Part shown: positions 21,860 to 31,639 of the stretch, piece by piece
How positions within the stretch are numbered: position 1 is the first letter of the stretch
Layout of the letters: every line of letters starts with the position of its first letter
Source of the DNA: Nannobrachium achirus
Taxonomy: Eukaryota; Chordata; Actinopteri; Myctophiformes; Myctophidae
DNA: 64,000 bases
Reading direction: 5' to 3'
Assembly: GCA_963921795.1 (NCBI GenBank)
Contig: OY997640.1
Location: 14,805,781 to 14,869,780, forward strand
Translations under genes and position numbers: made by a program
Notes under the pieces: generated by a model
The model's database searches: none
What the model was told of the DNA's origin: nothing
What the model saw: the letters and a program-made list of their open reading frames with translations, nothing else

Positions 21860-22262
21860 GCACGGGGCTCTGAGTCTCTCCCCCCCCCCCTCCCTCTGTT
21901 GCTCGGTGGATGGCGGAGCAACAAGGGGCGATTCGTTGTTTTTCTCGCCATCTGAAATATCAGAATCCGTGTCCCCTTCATGGTCGTCGTCCTCACTGTC
22001 GTGTGAATCCTCCCCGCTGTCGTCTGTGTCCTCCCCGCTCTCGTGTGTGTTGTTATCGCTGTCTTCTCCGGGCCGGGGTGCTCTGTATCTGTGTCCCCCA
22101 CTCGATCGCGGCCACTCTCCGCCTCAGGCGGCGGCTCTATGATCCGTGCACGTTTCCCCTGAGCTCCAAACTTCATGACCTCCATGAGTGTGAGCTGGCG
22201 AGACTGGCGGCGCGGGGGTGAAGCGTCTCGGCTGCGGCTCCTGGAGCGACCACGACCGCGGT
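21860..22262 (-). pseudogene. RS-rich then acidic exon, frameshifted, unassigned
   Basis: Minus strand: an Arg/Ser segment (GRSRSRSRDASPPRRQSRQ), then MEVMKFGAQGKRARIIEPPP. After a frame change near 22075 there is a strongly acidic stretch (SGEDTDDSGEDSHDSEDDDH ending SDISDGE). Acidic SD-rich N-termini are common in piggyBac-type transposases and in chromatin proteins. An RS run suggests nuclear location. I cannot assign a family. Confidence 0.35.
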
Positions 22263-22268
22263 TTGGTC

Positions 22269-22413
22269 ATGATGCATTATTTGGTTATTTGGTCCAGCAA
22301 TCCCTTTAAAGGAGTAGTTCAACCCCCAAATTACGTTTTTTTCCTATTGATTACTCATGCCATGGAGACTTGAGTTCAATAATATTTGTTTGTATTTGTC
22401 GCACTCCTAAGAC
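22269..22413 (+). repeat. empty-site paralogue of the piggyBac MITE insertion
   Basis: CATGATGCATTATTTGGTTA and GGTCCAGCAATCCC then a single TTAA and AGGAGTAGTTCAACCCCC. This equals 18411-18452 joined to 21525 onwards, with one TTAA instead of two and no MITE. Identity ends at CCTAAGACA (about 22413). Confidence 0.85.
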
Positions 22414-22590
22414 ATAGGACATAGCGACATGTAAGCAATATCAAATCATGTGCGCATGTTTGTCAGGAAATACATTAAATGGTTTCAATGGACAATAACT
22501 GTACTCGGTCGGCTGTCATCCTGTTGTGTTTCAATATTATGCCTGTCGTCATCCATTTCATGGAAGGTAGGCTGATTGGTGCCTCTTGCC

Positions 22591-22980
22591 CTAGACAGGG
22601 TGCTGGGACCCTGGAACTCGAGCTTCTATATTTGGTGAGGATGAGAACAGCTCACACAGCTTACCCGGCTCCTTATTGTATCTGTCTACCCCTTGAAGGG
22701 GACCCCCTTGTGTATTGGGTGTCTTGTTACGTGATAGATAATTCCCCCTTTTGCCATAAAAGTGTTGTTCGATATTTCCATCCGCATGTATCGTTGCTAC
22801 TTTTATTTCGCCGCCACAATAATCTTCGTCATTACTTATTGTGTAAGCTATGGCATCCATGACCATTTTACGTCCAGCATCCACCCTCATTTGAAGATGA
22901 TCTTTTTTGGATCCACAATTTGGCAACAGCTCCTTGCCATGCCCTGTGGCGCAGGCGTCCTTCCACTCTTTAAAGGACAC
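22591..22980 (-). other. unrecognised open frame
   Basis: A 129-residue frame on minus (MSFKEWKDACATGHGKELLP, then YCGGEIKVATIHADGNIEQH). Its composition is protein-like and it lies between fragments of the MULE gene, but no family is recognised. Confidence 0.3.
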
Positions 22981-23118
22981 TTTATCTTCTTTACTTCTTT
23001 TAGCTTTTTTTCCATAGAAATGAAGAAGATGCGGGCACGGTTAGGGTTGCCATGGTCGACATGGCCCACAGACCATGTATTGCAGGCAGGTGCGGTAAAA
23101 TCCATCGGACGAATGGGG

Positions 23119-23400
23119 TCTCACATAACCAGGTCTCTCCATTTGTGGGAGCAGATCTCTCGCGATATTTATGGTGGATGGCCTCAAATTAGCCACCCCC
23201 ACATTGTTGATGGTTGTGTGCAAAAGGTCCTGCAAATGTCCAGCCGTTCCTGTTGCCAATGGCTGGTGGCTGCCTGGTGGCATAGTTAGTTGCGTCTTCC
23301 CTTCTATTCACTATTTTGCCTTTGCAGATTGTTACAACCTTTGAGTCACTGCCCATTATAATGGCTCGACCTTGCTCTACGATCATGCTGACAATAATTG
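23119..23400 (-). pseudogene. duplicated exon fragment (INIARDLLPQM)
   Basis: Minus reading LATGTAGHLQDLLHTTINN and INIARDLLPQMERPG, homologous to 16189-16386. The neighbouring 23343-23400 matches 16733-16787. Confidence 0.45.
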
Positions 23401-23740
23401 TAAAAGAAACTTAAATAAAAGTTCTTACAAACTTAATTATGGATATAATGAAGTGAACTAGAAAACAGTGCCCTGGGGGGCATGAACTGGCTCAGGCCCC
23501 CACAACAGAATCCCCCCATACCCTCTACCCCCCAACTCCACCACCTGAAATATCCCCCTCAAACCCCACCCATTGCTGTATTCCAGTTAGATTCTTAAGT
23601 CAGCAGTGTGGTACTGTGCAGTGCTATGGCTCCTTTAAGCAGTGTGGTGACACAAGCGATCGTAGAACTCATGGCAGTCCCGAGGAAGAACAGACTTCAT
23701 CGCTTGCAAGTCATCATATTTTTACTTCTTCCTTCCTCCA
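23401..23740. other. no gene seen
   Basis: Contains a C-rich stretch (CCCCACAACAGAATCCCCCC) and AT-rich text. Nothing recognised. Confidence 0.3.
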
Positions 23741-23745
23741 CTTTG

Positions 23746-23952
23746 TCATCCTGGAGGTCTTCCCCGTCTCTTTGGCTGGAACTCCTGTCCGTAGATTGTC
23801 AGTTCATATTTGCGCCCTTCTTTAACTCTGTATCCTAGAACAACTCTGCACTTCTTCTTCACAGCTGCCAGCATTTCCATCATAGTCACACCATCCTTCC
23901 CTTGTATTTCACCTCCAAGTGTCAAGGCCTTCTCATACTTTTTTTCTTTCAC
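23746..23952 (-). pseudogene. exon with AT-hook-like end
   Basis: Minus frame of 68 residues: VTMMEMLAAVKKKCRVVLGY, then YGQEFQPKRRGRPPG. KRRGRPP matches the core of an AT-hook, which binds the minor groove of AT-rich DNA. The homologous piece at 16798-16860 carries a stop in place of K in QPKRRGRPP. Probably an N-terminal region of the FLYWCH/MULE gene or a neighbouring duplicated gene. Confidence 0.35.
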
Positions 23953-24368
23953 CTTGTCATTTTGTATCTCCGGTGCTTGGCATCAGATGGTCGGACATAC
24001 AATGCCTTTGATCGGTACACCTTTTGGATCATGTGACCATCGAGCATTTGACCATCTCTGAGCTTTGGTTTCAACATTTTGTTTACACAGGCCATTAGAA
24101 ACTCCAGGCTCACATATTCATATGATCCCAGGATTTATTGAACTCAAATGCAGATAGGTTGTGTCCTCTCTAATGCAAAAACAGTTTTGACCTCTGTTTG
24201 ACCACGAATGCCCATGTGGGGTCTGGTAGTAAGATTACGTCCTTATTGAAGCACTCATGATGCTCCACAGCAGCGGGTCTCGTCCTCCTTGAAATCAGAT
24301 TGACAGATTACTTGATCAAGCATTGATAATATAAAATATTTCAATTGGCATTTCACAAACAGGGCGTT
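23953..24368. other. no gene seen
   Basis: Non-coding or unrecognisably decayed sequence between exon fragments. Confidence 0.3.
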
Positions 24369-25354
24369 TTAAGGGAGGGGGGTTCTCACGTGGTCACATT
24401 GGCTCAGTTTTTCATAATTATCATCTGTTCCAAACACAAGGAAGCCATGCTGCCTGTTGTTCTTGGAGAGGAACTCATCCCCTCCCCAAGTAACAACCCA
24501 TTGCCCCTGCACGGCGACCTCTTGCACTGTAAGGGGGATGGGAGGCATGAGCCTGGCCCGCCGTCTCTCCAGACGAGTTTTATAGACTCGAAGGGGGGAA
24601 TGTGTTGCACGTGTGCTGTTTGGCAACAACTTGGTCGTACACCAGGGTTGAGTTGGATCGGCCGTCACCAGGTTGAGCATCCGCTCTACTACAGCGGTAG
24701 TGGCGACCAGATCCTCCTCTCCCGCATGCGCGTGGTCACCTGGTGGCTTTAAAATGGTGATTGCTGGATTCTCAGCGTCCACATCGAGCCACCGTGTGTG
24801 GTGTTGCACCCCTGGTGAGTGCAACGCCAGTAATTTTTTCTGGTAATGTTGGCCGAGGAGGAAAACGATGAAAAAGCTGGGCACGAAGCCTTTGAGGAAC
24901 TCAAACAGTAATCCAGGTAGGCTGTAGTAGAGGACTTACATGTAGTAAAGAAAGACTCCAGAGGGGAGGCCCAGGAGGATGCCAATGATGAGGGCCAGGG
25001 CGCAGCTGAGGACGGTGTCGGGGAGGGCGTGGAAAATGACGAGGGCTATGATGGCTATGATGGCGCCAATCAGTAGTCCGGGGATGTAGCTGCTGATGGA
25101 GGGGGGGAAGGATCCGTAGTAGAGTTTGTAGAGGAGGATGAGGAAGTAGAGAAGGTGGAATAGATAGGGATAGCCCAGTAGAAAAGTTGACGGTTCTGGT
25201 GAAGGCGGCGGTAAAAGAGACAGTTGAGGAGGCAGAAACCGTTTTCTGGTAATGTTTTATTTTTCAGGTAACGGAAATTGTCCATCACTAGGGATTTCCC
25301 TCCACGACTATTCGGGGTCTGAATGTATGGCACTGCCATCTTCTTGTTAGTGTT
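24369..25354 (-). pseudogene. FLYWCH zinc finger / MULE-type transposase gene, 5' part
   Basis: Minus strand, right to left: PYIQTPNSRGGKSLVMDNFR then YLKNKTLPE (25257-25354), an insertion (24851-25241), then KNYWRCTHQGCNT (about 24790-24840). Together these form a FLYWCH zinc finger (Y...WRC...C). After one frame change comes ITILKPPGDHAHAGEEDLV with the zinc-binding H-x-H, then EFLSKNNRQHGFLVFGTDDN (about 24400-24470), the start of a MULE transposase domain. FLYWCH plus MULE is a known architecture of Mutator-like elements in animals. The 3' part is represented by the copies at 14664 and 17023. Confidence 0.65.
24851..25241 (-). mobile_element. 391-bp insertion in the FLYWCH exon with 15-bp target duplication
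   Basis: Bounded by TTTTCTGGTAATGTT at 24836-24850 and again at 25242-25256. Without the insertion and one repeat, the FLYWCH frame reads straight from LKNKTLPE into KNYWRC. The inserted DNA is itself almost fully open on the minus strand: LLYFLILLYKLYYGSFPPSI, PGLLIGAIIAIIALVIFHAL, SCALALIIGILLGLPSGVFL, one stop, then FVPSFFIVFLLG. That is three to four membrane-spanning segments. There is no poly(A) tail. The source gene is unknown. Confidence 0.7.
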
Positions 25355-25680
25355 GAATAAGAGAATGTATCCTTGATGGGACTCTCTTTTATAAACTTGA
25401 TTGATTAACATCTGCGTCCAATACAGTACACAAGGGGGAGGGTTAAAAAATGGCGATCTGGACACAATTGGTTAGACCAGACCAATACTGGGCCCAGATT
25501 GGTCACCCAACTCTTCGGAGGAAATGGATTCACAATTGAGCGAGGCCAGACCCAAATCCGCCATTTCTTTTTTATTTTTGCACCGTCGGATTTGTCTGAT
25601 TACAGGCTAACAAAAAGGAACCAGGAAAATGGTTGTTAGAATGTATATTTCTCAAATTCTACTATACTTATGGGAACATT

Positions 25681-25714
25681 TTGCACACACGCACGCACGC
25701 ACTCACGCACACAC

Positions 25715-25772
<58 letters not shown>
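25681..25772 (+). repeat. (CA)n microsatellite
   Basis: About 90 bp of CA with a few CGCA variants at the left end. Confidence 0.95.
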
Positions 25773-25775
<3 letters not shown>

Positions 25776-26239
25776 GTGATACTGTATACATAGCAGCCAA
25801 CAAGGCACTGAGGTGAGATGATGGATTGTGCTGTGGTGTGAATAATGATGCTCTTCTATGCCGGTCCCAAAGGACAATCAGAGAGGGAGAAAGGCGAGGG
25901 AAGACTGAATTAGGACAGGAAAATTAATCTTAAATGAGAGAGAGTGAGAGAGAGAATACAAGCCCGGTGTAAATTAGAGAGTAACACCAAAAGAGAGAAA
26001 GAGAAAGAGGGAGCGAAGGCAGGAGAGAACATTTCTAATACCCTTGCGGAGCAAGTGTATTTACTGCAACGTTAAATAGCACTCATTTATCTTACAAAAA
26101 AAAAAACACACACGCACGCACACACAAGGATTTTCCCCTAGACGTTAGCTCTAATTAGCTTCATATAAATGATAGGGTTAAGAGATGCCATTTATGTGCT
26201 TGCTCTACTAATGCAGTGTATTCACTAGTGTTGTGACAC

Positions 26240-26258
26240 GCACGCACGCACGCACACA

Positions 26259-26331
<73 letters not shown>
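26240..26331 (+). repeat. (CA)n microsatellite
   Basis: CGCA-rich start followed by uninterrupted CA to 26331. Confidence 0.95.
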
Positions 26332-26334
<3 letters not shown>

Positions 26335-26739
26335 TAGACGATTATGTAATAATTGTGACAGCCTTAACCATAAACTGCAAGTTCATTGTCAAAGCATAAG
26401 CCATGTTTTCTTTTGTTAATGCCACAAATACAAGGTTTTAATAGTTAACGAAAACAAACTAAATAATGCAAAGTAAAATTGGAAAAAATATTTCCATCAA
26501 TTGAACTAAATAAATATAAATATATATAAAAAAAAAACCAACTGAAACTATTGTGTGTATAAAAAAAACTATAAACTGAAATAGAAAAAAAGGCAAAACT
26601 ACCTTGTGACACTCCTACACTAGACACACAATAAGGTTAATTTTCATGTCAGAAATGTTTCATTTTGCCAAAAACTGCACACTCATGGACTCATGGTTGA
26701 AATGTGAGCAATGTTGAATAAAAACATTCAAGAACGGTA

Positions 26740-26895
26740 AACCATCTTCATTCCCATTTCAAAGCACTTTGCAAATGGTACGGCTCTCTTCGTCAATGAT
26801 GCAGTCTTCTTGGAATTCGCAGCTGTAGGGCTTGCTAAAAGCCTTCCGGAAGAAGACCGCACAGGGGTTGCAGCTGAGTGCCCCATAGCGATGTC
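26740..26895 (-). pseudogene. nuclear-receptor-type C4 zinc-finger exon, copy 1
   Basis: After a good acceptor (GTGTTCAG/GACATCG) the minus frame reads HRYGALSCNPCAVFFRKAF then SKPYSCEFQEDCIIDEESRT and ICK. The pattern G.xYGxLSCxxCxxFFRK, C.F...C.I, R..CK is the nuclear receptor DNA-binding domain. After ICK the frame shifts, and the other frame gives CFEMGMKM, matching the CRxxKCxxxGM end of the domain. So one small deletion breaks the exon. The first Cys pair would lie in the preceding exon. Nuclear receptors bind DNA response elements with this domain. The subfamily cannot be named from this much. Confidence 0.65.
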
Positions 26896-26953
26896 CTGAA
26901 CACACAAATGTAATAGATGTGTGTGAGTCACTGCATATTTGTTGTTTTAAAGA

Positions 26954-27132
26954 GGTGGGTGGAGGTGGGTAGAGGTGAAGTGGGTGGAGGTGGGTAGAGG
27001 TGGGTGAAAGTGGGTGGAGGTGGGTGAGAGTGGGTGGAGGTGTGAAAGGGTGAAAGTGGGTAGAGGTGGGTGGAGGTGGGTGAAAGTGGGTGGAGGTGGG
27101 TGAAAGTGGGTAGAGGTGGGTAGAGGTGGGTG
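26954..27132 (+). repeat. GTGGGTGGAG minisatellite, block 1
   Basis: About 18 units of a 9-10 bp motif alternating GGTGGGTAGA, GGTGGGTGAA and GGTGGGTGGA. It directly follows the zinc-finger exon segment, as does block 2 after copy 2. Confidence 0.95.
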
Positions 27133-27296
27133 ACTACAGATTTCTTTTTTTCTTTTGGAGCCCAACAACTGCGATAGGTGACCGCACATGGAGCTTTAGC
27201 TGGAGTTAAGACCTCACAGATGATCGGTCGGCGTTTCCTTTTCTTTTCCAGCCTTCAGCAGCACTGTTACTATCAAATTCAATGAAAAGTTACTTA

Positions 27297-27600
27297 CAAT
27301 AGAAGCCCCCGTCATCGTCATCATCCATGTGGACCCTTTTTGCCCTGGCCTTTCCGCCCACCCTCCTCTCTTTCGGCTCGTTCTCTGGGGGCGCCCACCT
27401 TAACCGACATTCTCTTTTTTCCTGGTGTCAGGTGTGCCAGTCTCCATTGCCACAGCCATGCTGCTACTCGGAGGGTCAATAACCGGAGCAGAGTTAAGTG
27501 ATGGAAACTCCTCACATCTGATGGCAACTGGGGAGGTGTGTAGTACTGTCATGACTACGGATAAAAAAAAAAATTGGAGCCCAACAACTGCGATAGGTGA
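27297..27600 (-). pseudogene. exon-like region upstream of the zinc-finger exon
   Basis: Minus frame RCEEFPSLNSAPVIDPPSSS to MAVAMETGTPDTRKKENVG, then after one frame change WAPPENEPKERRVGGKARAK and HMDDDDDGGFY, ending at a strong donor (GTAAGTAAC). It could be the N-terminal exon preceding the receptor DNA-binding exon. Joining it directly to the acceptor at 26895 gives a stop, so either a small exon is missing or they do not belong together. Confidence 0.35.
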
Positions 27601-27609
27601 CCGCACATG

Positions 27610-27751
27610 GACCATCTTCATCCCCGTTTCAAAGCACAGCTCTCTTCGTCAATGATGCAGTCTTCTTGGAATTCGCAGCTGTAGGGCTTGCTAAAAGCCT
27701 TCCGGAAGAAGACCGCACAGGCGTTGCAGCTGAGTGCCCCATAGCGATGTC
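27610..27751 (-). pseudogene. nuclear-receptor-type C4 zinc-finger exon, copy 2
   Basis: Almost the same sequence as copy 1 (CNACAVFFRK instead of CNPCAVFFRK), with the same acceptor and the same intron flank (ACACACAAATGTAATAGATG). A 16-bp deletion removes the codons around RTICK, so the domain end is lost. The duplicated unit covers exon, intron start and minisatellite. Confidence 0.65.
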
Positions 27752-27809
27752 CTGAACACACAAATGTAATAGATGTGTGTGAGTCACTGTGCATATTTGT
27801 TGTTTTAAA

Positions 27810-28312
27810 GAGGTGGGTGGGGGTGGGTGAAAGTGGGTGGAGGTGGGTGAAGGTGGGTAGAGGTGGGTGAAGGTGGGTATTGGGTGAAAGTGGGTGGAGG
27901 TGGGTGAAAGTGGGTAGAGCTGGGTGAAAGTGGGTGGAGGTGGGTGAAAGTGGGTAGAGGTGGGTGAAAGTGGGTGGAGGTGGGTGAAAGTGGGTAGAGG
28001 TGGGTGAAAGTGGGTAGAGGTGGATGAAAGTGGGTGGAGGTGGGTGAAGGTGGGTAGAGGTGGGTGAAAGTGGGTAGAGGTGGGGCGCCCGCTGGACTAG
28101 TGGTCAAGGTGCATACCACATACTAGGCTATGATGCCTGCTGGCGTCGCAGGTTCGATTCCCGATCCGGACGACCTTTGCCGCATGTCATTCCCCATCTC
28201 TCTCTCCCCATTTCCTGTCAGTCTACTATCCTATCAAATAAAGGCATAAAAAGCTCCCCCAAAAAAACTAATCTTTAAAACAGAAAGTGGGTAGAGGTGG
28301 GTGAAGTGGGTT
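27810..28312 (+). repeat. GTGGGTGGAG minisatellite, block 2, split by a SINE
   Basis: The same 9-10 bp units as block 1, about 27 before the SINE (27810-28081) and three after it (28283-28312). Confidence 0.95.
28082..28268 (+). mobile_element. tRNA-derived SINE
   Basis: GGGCGCCCGCTGGACTAGTG gives an A-box-like TGGACTAGTGG, and GGTTCGATTCC is an exact B box about 50 bp downstream. The tail region GACCTTTGCCGCATGTCATT, CTCTCTCTCCCCATTTCCTG and CAAATAAAGGCA plus poly(A) is common to a family of fish SINEs. AAAGTGGGTAGAGGTGGG occurs on both sides, but this is minisatellite sequence and so is weak as a target duplication. Confidence 0.85.
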
Positions 28313-29172
28313 GGTACAGTATGTTATAACTTTGTCTCCCAGTCCGTGCTCTTTTATTGAGACATTTAATAATAAATATAAAATAACAAATAAAAACATT
28401 TCATTTGAACTTGCTCTGCCTGTGTTTGTTCCCCTCTTGTGTAGATACACTGTAAGCAGATTCAACGTACCATACCTACACCTTTGGGATGGAGCCGTCT
28501 GTGGGTTTAGCGTTTAAGCCAGTTATTTGTACAAGGGCTCAATGCTCAGCAGTGGGACAACTTTAATATAAAAAAGTAAAATACAAGGGAAGTTCAAACG
28601 AGAGATACCAAATAAAAATTGGAGCACTTTTTACTTGCGTCTTCAGAGCCAAATGTTTAGTTTACTATAAGTTACTATACCCTGACAAGGCCTCCCAGAA
28701 CCGGCATCTATTGTGATGGAGCCAGATAAATGTAAACAAAACACACTAATACATGCAAGTTACAGACAGAGGTGGAAAGACACAGATGTAAAGAGCTTTC
28801 ATTGTATTTACGAACGGCCATTTATAACCATAAAACAACACACATTTCTGTATGGAGCAGCGGTGTGCTTTTCAGTCTGCACTCTGAAAGAAAACATTTC
28901 TGAAGTGGAATAATCATGCTCAAACGAACTATTAAGCCTTAAATAGTGCATTTCGCTATCACTTCCTCCATTTTCATCTCCTGGGGAACAGCAAGAGACA
29001 GAGCAATGATGTCACGCACCCGCTAACACCACCTCCAGGGGTAGGGTTGGAAAGTGTGTGCACCAAACACACCGGTGCGTCACACACCCAATAAACGAAC
29101 AACAGTGTCCCCAACGCACTGAATAAACGAACGACAAACTGGCAACCGAGTGTGTTCGGTGCCATGGCATTG
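28313..29172. other. no gene seen
   Basis: AT-rich text without convincing frames. CACACACCCAATAAACGAAC-like text near 29090 is repeated loosely. Confidence 0.4.
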
Positions 29173-29311
29173 GTCCGAAGGTTCATTAGTCCGAAGGTTC
29201 ATTAGTCCGAATTTGTTAACAATACTATGCCTAACTCTAACCCTAAACTTAACCTTGGTAACCCTAACTAAATTTGGACTAATGAACCTTCGGACTAATG
29301 AACCTTCGGAC
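29173..29311. repeat. foldback with doubled arms
   Basis: Each arm holds two copies of CCGAAGGTTCATTAGT (left, 29173-29212; inverted right, about 29272-29311). The 60-bp loop has CTAACTCTAACCCTAAACTT, a telomere-like composition. Confidence 0.8.
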
Positions 29312-29993
29312 TTATGGGCAGTCCCCATGGTCCCCATGGTTAAAGAGAAAACGAAAAGAAATGAAAAAAAAAAAGAAAGACAATTTGGTGAACAATTCCA
29401 TCTGAATTGTTTCTTATTTTATTTTTTGGTATTTCATTTTGTAATGGTAATGCATGGTTAAAGAGAAAACGAAAAGAAATGTAAAAAGAAAAAGAAAATA
29501 GTTTTTTACCGGTACCGGTATGTGAAAAAAAAAGTTGCACCATGGTGTATATTTTAAATGTACTGAGGTCCCCTATTTCTCTGGAGAGCCAAAGTGCAGA
29601 ATGGGCCATTTTCCTCACACCTTTCCGCCAAGCGCCCTTGGAGAACTTCCGCTGAAGTGTCAAGGACGAAAGAAGTGGTGGTCAGGTGACATCCGGCCCT
29701 GTGTCTGCAACTATCGTATTTCATCACTGCCACCTGCTGAGTTAAAGGACGATTTCGACACTTTTCAACCATTCATCCTCATTAACAGTTTGACTGCCAC
29801 GGGAGGTATATACCGCCCGCCACTTCCTGCGCAATCTTGCCAATTAAAAAGTTAGGAGGTATATACCGCCCGACCCTTTTTTTTCATATTACAGTAGTAC
29901 AGTGTTGGATCTATGCGGTAACCAAGATACAGCCCTTTTGGACGATGGGACGGTTGTCATGCATGACAATTCAGTGGCGTCAGTTCAGAACAA
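29312..29993. other. non-coding with short direct repeats
   Basis: GGTTAAAGAGAAAACGAAAA occurs at 29338 and at 29456, and GGAGGTATATACCGCCCG at about 29802 and 29852. GGTATATACC is itself a palindrome. No coding. Confidence 0.6.
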
Positions 29994-30056
29994 GCTAAGG
30001 TATGGCAACATGACTGGTGTCTGGTGAAGACACCAGTCATGTTGCCATACCTTAGC
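29994..30056. repeat. perfect 29-bp inverted repeat, 5-nt loop
   Basis: Arms 29994-30022 and 30028-30056 are exact complements (GCTAAGGTATGGCAACATGA at the outer left). Loop GGTGA. The transcript would form a perfect hairpin. Neighbouring text at 30100-30132 repeats AAGGTATGGCA and TGCCATACC in a looser inverted form. Confidence 0.9.
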
Positions 30057-31070
30057 AACAGGCACGATGAAAAGTACATTTTTATTATTTCCCCCTGTCA
30101 AGGTATGGCAGCTGCATACCCCTGCCATACCCAATTGACGCCCCTGCATGACATCACACGCTCATGTTACCAAATTCAAGCATGCTGATTGGCCGGTTCC
30201 CCCCAGACACAAGGGTCTACTCTAGAGGCCCATTATACAAACAACAAGAGTGACTTTACGTAACCGGACACACAGCAATCAGAGGGAGAGAGAGATATAT
30301 TGAGAGAAAGAGCGAGAATCAGAAGCAGCAGAGAATTTAGTTATAAAATCATAGAATCATGCCCCGCATCCCGTGGTCTCTCCCCGCGCCGGGTCAGCGG
30401 AGTGGCGACATGTCGGAATGGAGAGCGACACCCCCCCGCGCCATGCCCCGTGAACAGTCTGACTCTGGACACCAAGCCCGCAGTCAACGGCGGTGGCCGG
30501 CGCTCTTCCACGATCGGTTCATCAGCGACTAGCGAGGGCCTCTGCTGCTACATCCACTGCCTCGATTTTGGATCTGGCGGCGAGAAGAGCTCCTAACGGG
30601 CGATCGGTTCATCGAAGGCCTCGGCTGGTAGGATCCACGGCCTCGATTTTGGATCTGGCGGCCAGAAGGCAGAGCACCGATTGCTGCCGTTTCTCCCCGC
30701 GCCCTGTAGGATGCACTGCGAACCCGGTAAGCGTTACAAAGTTTATGTTTTCTACGATTCACTTTGTTCTTTACGTCTGTCTTTCAATGTTATATGAGCT
30801 CAGTGCTGAGTTCAACCTGTAACGCACGTATACGGCGTCTGCTGTCGGAAAATAAAAGGCAGGGGCAGGTAGGATTAGCCCGAATAGTAGCTGATCGTAT
30901 GCCCTCAAAAAAAGTCTAGAACACACACCACTGTATGAGATGCATAAAGTGTGTTCCTGTGGAAATGAGCCATGAATCTGTAGGTCTACTTCTTTCTAAT
31001 GCAAGCTTGTAATACATTCTTCAATCAATCAATAAGCCTGACCTGCTATTGTTTTTTTTCCACGTGGGGT
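30057..31070. other. GC-rich region with tandem duplication; no firm gene
   Basis: 30350-30735 is GC-rich. A unit of about 89 bp beginning CGATCGGTTCATC and holding GCCTCGATTTTGGATCTGGC is present twice (from 30512 and from 30600). A donor-like ACCCGGTAAGCG follows at 30724. It could be an untranslated first exon or a retroelement leader. No frame is convincing. Confidence 0.35.
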
Positions 31071-31079
31071 GCATTTGGT

Positions 31080-31170
31080 AATATACAATTCAATTCAAAG
31101 GAGCTTTATTGGCATGAGAAAACATACGTTTACATTGCCAAAGCAAGTATCACAAATACAATAAAAAAAA
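31080..31170 (-). repeat. LINE/SINE 3' tail fragment
   Basis: AATTCAATTCAAAGGAGCTT and TATTGGCATGA, the complement of the fish repeat end TCATGCCAATAAAGCTnCTTTGAATTG. The same end occurs in forward orientation at 57132-57176. Confidence 0.65.
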
Positions 31171-31454
31171 CAGTTGAAAATATACATTTGGAGGGGGTAC
31201 AGCATTGTTCAAACAGAGCTATGTCGCATTGTGTCATTTTATATATATACAGGGTACAAATAGCAGCATTATTTTCCTCATAGTACATAAAGGTATCAGC
31301 TCTGTTTCATACTGTATGTGCAGTATAGGTCTAGATGTCAATCCATGGTTTGTGGTGTATGAAGTTCCTCCAACTTCTTCCAGTAAGAATACATTTCTTT
31401 ATAGTTTAGTTTTTATTGTGTGTGTATACCTAGATAGATAGTTTAGTAATACAA

Positions 31455-31456
<2 letters not shown>

Positions 31457-31511
<55 letters not shown>
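31457..31511 (+). repeat. (TG)n microsatellite
   Basis: Uninterrupted TG, directly abutting a mini-foldback copy. Confidence 0.95.
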
Positions 31512-31514
<3 letters not shown>

Positions 31515-31574
31515 TACAAGCACACAACGCCTCGCACCGCGAGGCGTTGTGTGCTTGTAGATCTGCTGTTTTCA
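31512..31574. repeat. palindromic mini-foldback, copy f
   Basis: TCTACAAGCACACAACGCCT and its complement around CGCACCGCG. The left outer GAAAATAGC end has been replaced by the TG repeat. The right end is CTGCTGTTTTCAC. Confidence 0.75.
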
Positions 31575-31639
31575 CTACTTTTGTGCGACAGCCTTTGCTA
31601 AAGAACATACAAATTATACAGAAGCACGATCATTTAGTA

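Larger units (their letters stand above)
25466..26730. other. non-coding with CA microsatellites
   Basis: (CA)n at about 25681-25772 and 26240-26331, with a shorter one near 26108-26127. Purine-rich GAGAGA text near 25930-26020 and AT-rich text after 26340. No gene. Confidence 0.6.

Noticed and set aside
28082..28268. Possible tRNA gene
   Set aside because: A and B boxes are present, but the sequence continues into a SINE body with an AAATAAAGGCA tail and poly(A), and no tRNA cloverleaf can be drawn.
26954..28312. CRISPR-like array or coding His/Pro-rich protein in the GGTGGGTGGA blocks
   Set aside because: The units are 9-10 bp with no spacers, and the frames only read the repeat. It is a minisatellite in eukaryotic DNA.
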